In this document: piece by piece, positions 45,064 to 53,836 of the stretch | How positions within the stretch are numbered: the first letter of the stretch is position 1 | Layout: the number at the start of each line of letters is the position of its first letter | Assembly (NCBI GenBank): GCA_964487255.1 | Contig: CAZAQV010000032.1 | Span: 1-64,000 of the forward strand | Source: CAZAQV01 sp964487255 | Lineage (GTDB): Bacteria > Myxococcota_A > Polyangia > Polyangiales > CAZAQV01 | Length of the DNA: 64,000 nucleotides | Reading direction: 5' to 3' | Translations under genes and position numbers: made by a program | Notes under the pieces: generated by a model | Told to the model about the DNA's origin: nothing | Seen by the model: the letters and a program-made list of their open reading frames with translations, nothing else | The model's database searches: none

Positions 45064-45459
45064 TCAGCGATCCTTCCTCAAATCAATGCCGCCGACGGAT
45101 TCTTTCGCAAAGAACCCGAGTAACGAAAAGTGGATTCCCAAGTAAGTAGAGACGCCACAGGTGCGTGGTTCGAGAGCAAGACGCCAGGCCCATTCAAGGC
45201 CCACTTTTCGAAGCAAGCCGGGTGCACGCTGATGCACACCCGCAATGTGGGAGGTGAGCGCACCGACAGGCCACAAAACCCTAGTACCGGTTGGGCGCTC
45301 TCGGTTCCGGATGACAAAGCGTTCTTGAACGGGCGTACCAAAGCCGATCTGTCTTTCGTTGCCACGGACCAAGGCCTCCACCATGTCCGGCAGCGTCTCC
45401 TTGCTCACCGCATCCACAGGCACTTCCAAGATCTTAACTCGCTCGGCAATTGCAATCAC
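45064..45459 (-). pseudogene. WecG/TagA/CpsF glycosyltransferase with internal deletion
   Basis: The 131-codon frame from GTG 45459 joins the two ends of a WecG/TagA/CpsF enzyme. The N-terminal VKILEVPVDAVSKETLPDMV is followed within ten residues by the C-terminal GFGTPVQERFVIRNRERP, AGVHQRAPGLLRKVGLEW and AWRLALEPRT. Complete members have about 240 residues; here roughly 110-130 from the middle, including the catalytic core, are missing without loss of frame. A functional transferase (N-acetyl-mannosaminuronate/mannosamine type) is therefore unlikely. It heads the rfbF-rfbG series and may now serve only as a translated leader. Confidence 0.7.
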
Positions 45460-45640
45460 TGGTGCGCCTGTGAAGCAATGTCGATGCCAGCTGAGAACTC
45501 GTTCGTGATCAACGCGAACGCAAGCGTCCGCGTCCTAAGAAGGGTTGTTGAAGCGAAGCGCCCGGTCCACTCCATGCGCAATCGTTTCGCGCCCGTAGCA
45601 ACGGGTGCGCGCATGCCGCCACAGACAAGGAGCGGCCAGC

Positions 45641-46525
45641 TCAGCTGCTGCGCAAGCGCCTCTGGCGCAAGCGCTCCTTGGCCCGTGCGAGGTGCTGCTC
45701 CGAAAGCGTGTCGACGCAGTGGGCACACGCAGCGCCGCCGGCGTACTTGCCGCTCTCAAAATGGGCAGTGGGCGTCGGCCAGCTGCAGGCCAGACACAAG
45801 GTGTACGCACCGGGCTGGAGCGCGTGGTCGACCGTAACGCGATCGTCGAACACGAAACACTCCCCCTGCCACTTTGACTCTTGGGCGGGCACTTCTTCGA
45901 GGTACTTGAGGATACCGCCTTTGAGGTGAAACACTTCGGCGAAACCTTTTTGCAGCAAGTAGCTACTCGCGACCTCACAGCGAATGCCACCGGTGCAATA
46001 CATGGCAACGCGCGGCGTTTGCTCAGGCGACAGGCGCTTCTCGACAAACGCTGCGAATTCTGAGAACGAGGCGATATTGGGGTCGAGCGCGCCCTCAAAA
46101 GTCCCCGTCTTGGTTTCGTAATCGTTGCGCGTGTCGACCAACACGACGTCGTCGCGCTCGATGACGGCATTCCACTCACGAGGCGAGATGTAGGTTCCCA
46201 CCGGCGCCTCAATCGGGTTAGCCGCCGGCTGACCAAAGGTGATGAGCTCCTGCTCAACGCGTACCCGAAAGCGCCGAAAAGGGCGGCGGTCGCTGCGGCT
46301 TCGCTTGACGTTGTCGAAGACAAAGCCAGCAACGTCCTCAACCCTGCAAATAAAGTCTTCTAACGACGCTTCGTCCGGTACGGCGACCGTCGCGTTAATG
46401 CCTTGACGACCGACCAAGATGAGACCGCACACATTGTGCGTCTCTCCAGCCGTGCGAAGTCGCACAGCCACCGCGTCCGGGGCCTCGAGTCGCTCGAAGC
46501 GGTAGAAAGTTCCAATCGTGTGCAC
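45641..46525 (-). CDS. trhO: tRNA uridine 5-hydroxylase TrhO (rhodanese family)
   Basis: A 294-residue YceA/TrhO protein, which installs 5-hydroxyuridine at the wobble position of tRNAs in an O2-dependent way. Seen: the N-terminal ferredoxin-like domain (GLILVGRQGINATVAVPDEA), the rhodanese core VVLVDTRNDYETKTGTFEGA, the active-site loop MYCTGGIRCEVAS with the catalytic Cys, and the C-terminal ECFVFDDRV segment followed by a Cys-rich end (CLAC, CAHC). The length is usual for the shorter family form. Divergent from the Cys-rich giant gene. Confidence 0.93.
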   Translation of the reverse strand: MHTIGTFYRFERLEAPDAVAVRLRTAGETHNVCGLILVGRQGINATVAVPDEASLEDFICRVEDVAGFVFDNVKRSRSDRRPFRRFRVRVEQELITFGQPAANPIEAPVGTYISPREWNAVIERDDVVLVDTRNDYETKTGTFEGALDPNIASFSEFAAFVEKRLSPEQTPRVAMYCTGGIRCEVASSYLLQKGFAEVFHLKGGILKYLEEVPAQESKWQGECFVFDDRVTVDHALQPGAYTLCLACSWPTPTAHFESGKYAGGAACAHCVDTLSEQHLARAKERLRQRRLRSS

Positions 46526-46608
46526 CTGTGCGTTTTAGCTCGTTAGGCGCCATGTGCCACCCTGCTTACATTGCCCTGAGACTGCAAACTTCAGTACTCT
46601 CTCTTTCT

Positions 46609-49600
46609 ATGCCGACCGTTACGCGTACGCCATATTCTTCTCTTCTCTTTTCTTCGTGCCTCGCCTTGTTCGCAGTCAGCTGTAGCTGTAGCGACGACCC
46701 GGGCACCAACCCGATGATGGACGGGGGCCTCGATGGCGGTGGAAGCGATGGCATGATGATGGGCGACAGCACGGTCGATCCCGACGGTGGCGTTCCGGAG
46801 AACTGCGGCAACGGCATGCTCAACGCAGGTGAAACCTGCGACGACGGCAACACCACTTCGAATGATGGTTGCAGCGCGCAATGCATTCGCGAAGACGGCT
46901 GGCAGTGCCCCGTGGTGGGCCAAGCGTGCGAGCGCTGTGGCGATGGCGTGATCGGCGAAAATGAGCGTTGCGATGATGGCAACACGAACGGCGACGACGG
47001 CTGTAGCGCAGACTGCACGACGATCGAAGACTTCTATACTTGCCCAACGCCGGGCGAAGCGTGCTCGCAGTGTGGCGATGGTGTCGTCGGCGCGGGCGAG
47101 GTCTGTGACGACGGCAACCGCAGCTCTGGCGACGGCTGCGTGCAAAACTGCTCTGCGGTTGAACCCGGTTTTGCGTGCCCCATGGACGGAGGGGAGTGCA
47201 CCGAATGCGGCAACGGCATCGTCGAGACCGGAGAAGGCTGCGACGATGGCAACTTCCTCGACAACGACGGTTGCAGCACACAATGTCTTTTGGAAGCTGG
47301 CGCGACTTGTTGGCGTGACGGCGTGAGCTGCTCGGTCTGCGGTAACGGCGTGATCGAAGTCGTCGCGGTGGACGACAAAGGCACCGCAGATACCGCCGAC
47401 GACACCTATACCTTTGAAGAGTGCGACGACGCGAACATGAGCAGCGGTGACGGCTGCTCGTCAAGCTGCGCGATCGAAGGCGACTACGTTTGCCCTGTAC
47501 CCGGCATCGGCTGTGGTCTTTGTGGCGACGGCGAGCTTGACGACATCGAACGTTGCGACGACGGAAACACGAACGACGGCGACGGTTGCTCGGGTGACTG
47601 TCTTATGGTTTCGCAGTTCTACAACTGCTACCCGCCCAGCGGCCGCGCATGCGAACTGTGCGGCAATGGCGTGGTGGGGCTTGGCGAAATCTGCGACGAT
47701 GGCGTCGATAACACACTCAACGAGCCTGTCGGCGGCGACGGCTGCAGCCGTGACTGTAAGCGCGTTGAGGACGGATTTACATGTGTCGAAGACCCGGATT
47801 CAGGCATGTCGATCTGCACGCAGTGCGGAAACGGTATCCTTGAGGGTGGCGAGGGATGCGACGACGGAAACATCACCAGCGGTGACGGCTGTCCCGACGA
47901 CTGTTCTGCTCCCGAAGCCAACTACAACTGCTTCCTGCCGGGCCTTAGGTGCGAGCAATGCGGTGACGGAGAAATCGGCATCGGCGAAGAATGCGACGAA
48001 GGTCACCTGGCCACGCCGGGCAACAAGACGGCGGGTTGCGACAGCCAGTGCCGCGTCGTCGACCCTTGGGTCTGCCCCCAAAAGGGCGAGCCCTGCGAGC
48101 TCTGTGGCGATGGCAACTTGGGCACCTATGAAGACTGTGACGACAACAATGTCGCCAACGACGACGGCTGCTCTTCGACATGTACACTCGAACCTGGCTT
48201 CATCTGCCCGAACGGCAACTGCGTCGCAGCGGCTTGCGGTGACGGTTACCGCGCCGGTCAAGAAGAGTGCGACGACGGCAACTTCCTCTCAGGCGATGGC
48301 TGTAACGTCATCTGTGACGTTGAAGAAGGCTGGGTTTGCACCGGCGGCATCGGTTGTCGCCGTACGGTCTGCGGCGATGGCGTTGTCGAAGGCAGCGAAG
48401 AGTGCGACGACGCTGGCTCCGCGTCACCAGGCTGCGACGACCAGTGCCTGTTCGAGACAGGCTACGACTGCCCCACCCCAGGGGCAGACTGCATCGCCAT
48501 CGTCTGTGGCGACGGGCTCGCACAGGGCAGCGAGGCTTGCGACGACGGCAATACCGACCTCGGAGACGGCTGCGACGCCGGCTGCCAACTCGAACCGGGC
48601 TATTACTGCCCAGTTCCTGGCGATGCCTGCCTCACGACCACCTGTGGCGACGGACTCGTCCAAGGGCTCGAAGAGTGTGACGACGCTGGCGCAACCACCC
48701 CTGGTTGCTCCGACACCTGCACAGTGGAGACCTTTTACCGCTGCGACGGCGAGCCGAGCGAATGTCGACCGATCATCGAGTTTGTGACCGTTCGCACCTT
48801 CCAGGTCAGTAACATCAACCCTGCCGGCTTGGTCTACGACCCCGATCGTCGTTCGTTTGCCGGTCACAAGTCGCAGAGTTCACAACCGCCGGTTGAGCTG
48901 TGCTTCGACGGCACGGTGCTCGACCCAACTTCGGACGCCTGCACGGGTGGAAATGGCTGCGCCATCGATAGCAGCGGCACGGCCACGCCGCTCTTGCCAT
49001 CCTGCGAGGTCAGCGCGGAGCCTTGCTACGCCTACCCACCTCGCCCAGCACAAAGTGGGACGCTCGTGGGCGCAGCCTACGACCCCTTCACCGACTACTA
49101 CATCTTCCTCACCGTCAGCGGTCAGACGGCCACGCTCACGCACGTGCCACGCGACTTCGACGACACCATGCAGTCGATCGGTGACTTCCAGGTCAACCTC
49201 ACAGGGCTCGGCACACCGCTCGGCCTGACCGTGGGTGAAGACGGTGACCTCTACGTCGTTGACGATAAGGGCACGCCGCAAGTGCACGTCTTCGAACGAC
49301 GTCGCGCTGGCGATCAATCGATCACCACACCAGACTGCGAGACGACCCCAGAGGCCAACTGCACAGGCTTCGAGACGGCCCCCAATGCGGGTCGCGGATG
49401 GTCCGTGCCCTCCGACGACCCACTCGACGCCATCTTCACGGTGCCGGGCGAGACGCTGGTGGGTATCTTCAACAGGTACACGGGCGCGCCTTCTTACACG
49501 GGCGTCGCCGAAGACGGCTCGAACTTGGTGACTTCGGAGTACTTCACCTTCTACGACCCGACGCTCGCGACCGATCCACCGCTCTTTGGTCGCTCGGAGC

Positions 49601-51210
49601 TGCCCGGCCTGCTGTTTAGCATCAGCACGATCGGCTTCTCCTACACGCAAGAGGCCAAGGCGGCAGAAACGGCTGCCGACGGTGGCTACTTCATCGTGTG
49701 CCCGGCCAACCCGAGCGAGAAGTGTCAGCTATTCGCGCGGCGCTGTCAGAGTGACGCCGAGTGTGCAGCCGCCATTCCAGGCACAACCTGCAATCTCGAT
49801 GCTGCGGAGCCGTACTGTAACTCACCCGGAGAGGCGCGCGATGATCGCTACTCGGTCGACGTCTCGTCCACAGACAATCTGCTCGACGTATTGGCCAACG
49901 ATTCTCTGAGCGAATCGGCGTGCATCGACCCGCAGATGAAGATCATCAGCATCGACACCACGAATCTTCGGGGCGAGATCCCCAACTTCACCTCGGGCGA
50001 TACCGAACTCCACTACGACGCGCCGGACGACGGCAGCTGCGGCTTCGTCGACGAGTTCACCTACGTTGCAGATTTGGGCGGCGGCGTCACCGACGATGCG
50101 ACGGTTCGCATCACCGTCGCCTGTATCTGCGGAGACGGCGTCGTGCAGAGCAACGAAGAGTGTGACCAGGGCAATACCAATGGCGCATATCCAGCACGCT
50201 GCAGCGACGAATGTCTGTTCAACGTCGTGTGCGGCGACGGTTTCGTCGACCGTGGCGAAGAATGCGACGACAGCAACACCAACAGTGGCGACGGTTGCTC
50301 GGCGCTCTGTACCCTCGAAACGGTATGCGGTGACGGAAACTTGGCGGGTGCCGAAGCCTGTGACGACGGCAACAACGTCAGCGGCGATGGCTGCAACGCC
50401 AACTGCACCCTTCCGATGTGCGGCGACAACAGTCTCGATTTCGACAACAATGAGCAGTGTGACGACGGCAACCTGATGAACGGAGATGGCTGCACGTCGA
50501 TTTGCACCATCGAAACCGAGTGTGGAAACATGATGATCGAAGGCGCTGAAGAGTGCGACGACGGCAACCAGATCCCTGGCGACGGTTGTAGCGCGGCCTG
50601 TACGATCGAAGGCACTTGTGGCAACGGCATGCTCGATGCTGGCGAGACCTGCGATCCAGCCATCCAGGCCACGCAGTGTGGCGGCGTCACAAACTGTACG
50701 GCGCGCTGCTTCTGCGAGAACTACTGCGGCGACGGGCGCATCGGCGGCACCGAACAGTGCGACGACGGCGCCAATGGCCCAGGTGATGGATGCCGCGACG
50801 ACTGCACCGCCGAGGTGTGTGGTGACGGCATTGTGGACGCCGGCGAGCAATGTGACGACGGCAACGCCGACCCAACCGACGGTTGCTCGCTTTCCTGTAA
50901 CCTGCTCTCGGTGTGCGGAAATAGTAAGGTCGAGCCGGGCGAAGAGTGCGACGATGGCAACAGCATTCCGAACGACGGTTGCTCGGCGCTCTGCATCATC
51001 GAAGTTGGTGAGTGCGGTAACGGCACGGTTGAGCAGGGCGAAGAATGCGACGACGGTAACCTCGACAACGGTGATGGCTGTGACGAAGCCTGCGTTCGCG
51101 AGGTGTCGATCTGTGGCAACAGCGTCATCGAGTTCGGTGAACAGTGCGATGACGGCAACACGGTCGCGGGGGATGGCTGTTCGGCAGACTGCCGCATCGA
51201 AATTAGGTAA
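46609..51210 (+). CDS. Giant Cys-rich-repeat (DUF4215-type) surface lipoprotein
   Basis: About 1533 residues from ATG 46609 with a lipoprotein signal (SSLLFSSCLALFAVSCSCSD). I count 25 repeats of the myxobacterial Cys-rich type, consensus CGNGxxExGExCDDGNxxxG followed by DGCSxxC: about fourteen in the N-terminal half and eleven at the C-terminus. Between them lie some 480 residues (DNA ~48775-50125) without repeats that look like beta-propeller or adhesin sequence (DPFTDYYIFLTVSGQTATLT, LGLTVGEDGDLYVVDDKG) followed by a cadherin-like stretch. The dense D/N/G and paired Cys suggest disulfide-knotted, calcium-binding surface modules. A role in adhesion or substrate binding is inferred. Antisense ORFs over it are composition artefacts. 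Confidence 0.9.
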   Translation: MPTVTRTPYSSLLFSSCLALFAVSCSCSDDPGTNPMMDGGLDGGGSDGMMMGDSTVDPDGGVPENCGNGMLNAGETCDDGNTTSNDGCSAQCIREDGWQCPVVGQACERCGDGVIGENERCDDGNTNGDDGCSADCTTIEDFYTCPTPGEACSQCGDGVVGAGEVCDDGNRSSGDGCVQNCSAVEPGFACPMDGGECTECGNGIVETGEGCDDGNFLDNDGCSTQCLLEAGATCWRDGVSCSVCGNGVIEVVAVDDKGTADTADDTYTFEECDDANMSSGDGCSSSCAIEGDYVCPVPGIGCGLCGDGELDDIERCDDGNTNDGDGCSGDCLMVSQFYNCYPPSGRACELCGNGVVGLGEICDDGVDNTLNEPVGGDGCSRDCKRVEDGFTCVEDPDSGMSICTQCGNGILEGGEGCDDGNITSGDGCPDDCSAPEANYNCFLPGLRCEQCGDGEIGIGEECDEGHLATPGNKTAGCDSQCRVVDPWVCPQKGEPCELCGDGNLGTYEDCDDNNVANDDGCSSTCTLEPGFICPNGNCVAAACGDGYRAGQEECDDGNFLSGDGCNVICDVEEGWVCTGGIGCRRTVCGDGVVEGSEECDDAGSASPGCDDQCLFETGYDCPTPGADCIAIVCGDGLAQGSEACDDGNTDLGDGCDAGCQLEPGYYCPVPGDACLTTTCGDGLVQGLEECDDAGATTPGCSDTCTVETFYRCDGEPSECRPIIEFVTVRTFQVSNINPAGLVYDPDRRSFAGHKSQSSQPPVELCFDGTVLDPTSDACTGGNGCAIDSSGTATPLLPSCEVSAEPCYAYPPRPAQSGTLVGAAYDPFTDYYIFLTVSGQTATLTHVPRDFDDTMQSIGDFQVNLTGLGTPLGLTVGEDGDLYVVDDKGTPQVHVFERRRAGDQSITTPDCETTPEANCTGFETAPNAGRGWSVPSDDPLDAIFTVPGETLVGIFNRYTGAPSYTGVAEDGSNLVTSEYFTFYDPTLATDPPLFGRSELPGLLFSISTIGFSYTQEAKAAETAADGGYFIVCPANPSEKCQLFARRCQSDAECAAAIPGTTCNLDAAEPYCNSPGEARDDRYSVDVSSTDNLLDVLANDSLSESACIDPQMKIISIDTTNLRGEIPNFTSGDTELHYDAPDDGSCGFVDEFTYVADLGGGVTDDATVRITVACICGDGVVQSNEECDQGNTNGAYPARCSDECLFNVVCGDGFVDRGEECDDSNTNSGDGCSALCTLETVCGDGNLAGAEACDDGNNVSGDGCNANCTLPMCGDNSLDFDNNEQCDDGNLMNGDGCTSICTIETECGNMMIEGAEECDDGNQIPGDGCSAACTIEGTCGNGMLDAGETCDPAIQATQCGGVTNCTARCFCENYCGDGRIGGTEQCDDGANGPGDGCRDDCTAEVCGDGIVDAGEQCDDGNADPTDGCSLSCNLLSVCGNSKVEPGEECDDGNSIPNDGCSALCIIEVGECGNGTVEQGEECDDGNLDNGDGCDEACVREVSICGNSVIEFGEQCDDGNTVAGDGCSADCRIEIR

Positions 51211-51381
51211 GTCTCGGCTACGATCCTAACCACGATCCGGCGTTGTCCGCTGCGGTGCCTGCGCACGTATCACAACATACGCTTGCGCGGGCTCCTCGCC
51301 TCCGCCTTGCCTCGTGCTTGCCTCGCAGCCGATCCAACCTGAACGCTATCTTCCTTCTTGGGCGACTCACAAGCTGGCGGC

Positions 51382-52020
51382 TCATAAGTTGGCGGCGAGG
51401 AGGCGTAGTTTGGCGTGCTCGGTCGGGTCGATCGGTGTGGTCGGCCCGAGCGCCTCGGCCATCCAAGTAATCTTGGCCGTGTGCTCGACAATCTCGAGCC
51501 GCGTCATGGCCTGCTCGATGGTTTTTCCGAGCGCCACCGGCCCGTGTCGCTCGAGCACAAACGCGTCGTGCTCTGCAGCGATGTCACATACGGCAGCGGG
51601 CACTTCAGTCGTCGTCGGACTGGCGTAAGGCACCGTAGGCACGTGCCCCAGCGCCAGAATGGTCTCGGGAATCACCGGATCGCGCAGTGACTTCCCCGCG
51701 ACAGTCAGCGCCGTCGTATAGGGCGAGTGCGCATGCACGATCGCGCCAACGTCGGACCGCAGGCGGTAAATCGCCAAGTGCATGCGAATCTCGCTTGAGG
51801 GGCGTTGACGGGTGTCGACCGCTTGACCGTCGCGCAGACGCACTTTGACGACGTCGCGGGCAGCAAGCTGTCCCTTGTGCATCTGCGAGGGGGTGCACAT
51901 CAGGTAGCGTTCGCCCAAACGCACCGAGATGTTTCCATCGACGGGCGCGTTGTGTCCGAGCGCGTAGAGGTGCGCGGTCGCCTGGGCAATCTGTGCACGG
52001 ACTTGGGGTTCAAACGGCAC
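51382..52020 (-). CDS. Class II aldolase/adducin family protein (fuculose-phosphate aldolase-like)
   Basis: A 212-residue zinc aldolase-fold protein: GHNAPVDGNISVRLGER (phosphate-binding NIS), SSEIRMHLAIYRLR with the catalytic Glu, the zinc pair in VHAHSPYTTALT, and a third His in VLERHGPVALG. These are the features of L-fuculose-1-phosphate and related aldolases, which cleave sugar phosphates to dihydroxyacetone phosphate and an aldehyde. The specific sugar is unknown, and no fucose pathway genes are adjacent. The stop codon is directly followed by a short near-repeat of its own last codons (51373-51400), a minor oddity. Confidence 0.85.
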   Translation of the reverse strand: MPFEPQVRAQIAQATAHLYALGHNAPVDGNISVRLGERYLMCTPSQMHKGQLAARDVVKVRLRDGQAVDTRQRPSSEIRMHLAIYRLRSDVGAIVHAHSPYTTALTVAGKSLRDPVIPETILALGHVPTVPYASPTTTEVPAAVCDIAAEHDAFVLERHGPVALGKTIEQAMTRLEIVEHTAKITWMAEALGPTTPIDPTEHAKLRLLAANL

Positions 52021-52177
52021 GCTGGACCTTTACTACAAGCCGCGCCCGCGCACAGCAACCACGTGACTTGGAACGTCAGATGGTCCGCGCGCAGCCGACC
52101 GTCGCATCGAGGGGACGATCCTTGCCTCGATCCTGGCCACCAGTTCCTGAAAACGTCTGTTTTTCAAGGCCATAAAC

Positions 52178-52621
52178 GTGGCACAGAAGCGGCTACCCCG
52201 TTCTGTCGTGCGTCGTGTGAGCCAGATCCTCTGTCGAGGCGGCCAATTCTTGCTGCTTATCGTGGCCGGCTGTACCGGTTCACTGAGCGTCGAGTCGGCT
52301 GAGGGACCAACGGGTTCGATGGATCCGGGCAGTCAGCCCGGTCCAGCTCTCGGTGAACCGCCGATCGACAATTACCGCCCCCCCGAGGAACGGGCGGCCC
52401 TCGGCGGACCCGCAGTTGGCCGCAGGCTCACATCCGAAGATGTTTCTGGGTGCCGTCGAAGTTGCAACCGGCGTTGCCAGGTCAAGTTTCATCAAGGTAC
52501 GTTGGCCTCTTCTATGAAAACGCCGTCTTGGGGTAGCCCTTCATGCGCAACGTCAGCAAACCGCCACCGCTCGTGCGCATCACCCGCAGCACCGTTCCGG
52601 CCGACGTTCCGCACGAGATGA
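52178..52621 (+). pseudogene. Possible decayed lipoprotein gene
   Basis: The 147-codon frame opens with a convincing lipoprotein signal (GGQFLLLIVAGCTGSLSVES) and a Pro/Gly-rich linker ending GPAVGRRLTSEDVSG. This resembles the start of myxobacterial DUF1592-type lipoproteins, in which RRLT opens the first domain. Immediately after, the composition turns to Arg/Ser/Cys/Pro (CRRSCNRRCQ) as in out-of-frame sequence, and no domain follows. I read it as a truncated or frameshifted remnant, but a short genuine lipoprotein cannot be excluded. It is convergent with the PilZ gene (12 bp). Confidence 0.3.
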
Positions 52622-52633
52622 AAGATCATGCCA

Positions 52634-53803
52634 CTACTTGGGCGGAGGCATCGAGAGCGCTTCGACCAACTTCTCGTCACTGAGCGGACGCAAGGAGGTG
52701 GTAGAGTAATCTGGCTGAAGCAAGAACTTTGGCTGAGACTCCAACCTTTCGATCAGCTTGTGGTAATCGTCGGCGACTTCGCCCACGAGTCTTACCCCGA
52801 AGCCAGCCGGGACTACGCCACCTGCGACGATCGGAAGGGCATTCGACCTCGTGATGACGCCTCGTAGCTCGAGCGCCGGGTAACCTTCTCCGTTGAGCTG
52901 GAGGGTCACCGTCGCGCCGATTTCTGGCGGGCACAGCGTTCGTACGAAGACACCGTTCGAGCTCAAATCATGCGTGAGTCCGGACTCCCACCACATCTCG
53001 TTGTCCGCACGAAATCGCGCGGGAATCGGCGACAAGAAGCGTTTCGCCTTGGGGCTGCCTTCATCGCGCAAGAGCTCGCGCAAGATAAAGTAAAAGCGCG
53101 AAAGGTCATGAGTCGAAGCCGTGACCGCCAGTGGTCCGCTCACCCCTCGTTCGACGAAGTACTTGAGGTCCCTGCCCGACTCGTTGACCACGATGGGCAG
53201 GTGGTGAAGCCGTGGGTGGTTGCGCACCTGAATGAGCTCTTGCGCCAAACGGCTGGCATCGGTGCGGCCGTGGATGATCCACGCATCCCACACGTTGGCC
53301 AATATCTCTGCCGCGGTCTTTTGCCGAGAGCGCGCATAGCGCGTCGAGAAGCCGGCACGGGCGAGCGCGCGCGACAAGTTGTTAAGACCTCCGTCCTGCC
53401 CGCCTGAGAGCAGAATCCAGCTTCGCGCTGCCGATGCGTTGTCGGCAACCGGCGTCGACAGCACTCGACTCAAACGCCGCCCCAGGCGCTCAAGCTCGTC
53501 CGTGTGAACGAAATCGTCGATGCCAAACGTCGCGGACAGCCGGCCGTATTCACTCGCAGCGCTGCGGCTTAGACCGAGCACCGAGAACGTCGAATCGGGC
53601 TCGGCTGCGTCCGACTCGTTCACCCAGGAGGTCAACATCTGCACAGCGCTCGGGTCGTCGAGGTCGGCCAAGACGCACCGTACATCTTCTCGTGACTTGC
53701 TTGTATCCAAGGTGACGACGTCGGCGCGCTCGCCCGCGTTGATGAGCAGGCTTTTCACCTTTTTGATGATCCAGGGAATTTCGGGAGCGAAGACGACTAT
53801 CAC
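52634..53803 (-). CDS. Pseudo-receiver protein with C-terminal PilZ domain
   Basis: A 389-residue protein starting at GTG 53803. Residues ~1-115 and ~125-245 look like two receiver-fold modules (IVVFAPEIPWIIKKVKSLLI; WILLSGGQDGGLNNLSRALA) without clear phosphorylation pockets. Residues ~255-355 form a PilZ domain of the myxobacterial type (PARFRADNEMWWESGLTHDL, SSNGVFVRT, LRGVITRSNALP, GFGVRLVGE). The DLSSNGVFV segment fits the D/NxSxxG half of the cyclic-di-GMP motif, while the preceding Arg motif is less clear, so binding is uncertain. It follows the vWA lipoprotein gene by 33 bp. Confidence 0.75.
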   Translation of the reverse strand: MIVVFAPEIPWIIKKVKSLLINAGERADVVTLDTSKSREDVRCVLADLDDPSAVQMLTSWVNESDAAEPDSTFSVLGLSRSAASEYGRLSATFGIDDFVHTDELERLGRRLSRVLSTPVADNASAARSWILLSGGQDGGLNNLSRALARAGFSTRYARSRQKTAAEILANVWDAWIIHGRTDASRLAQELIQVRNHPRLHHLPIVVNESGRDLKYFVERGVSGPLAVTASTHDLSRFYFILRELLRDEGSPKAKRFLSPIPARFRADNEMWWESGLTHDLSSNGVFVRTLCPPEIGATVTLQLNGEGYPALELRGVITRSNALPIVAGGVVPAGFGVRLVGEVADDYHKLIERLESQPKFLLQPDYSTTSLRPLSDEKLVEALSMPPPK

Positions 53804-53836
53804 TCCTCCATCTTCACATGATTTATGCTACCCGCG

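Noticed and set aside
46591..47283. Minus-strand frames over the Cys-rich gene (also 49822-50850)
   Set aside because: The GC-rich repeats of the real gene leave the opposite strand open; the translations are Val/Ala-rich repeats without domains.
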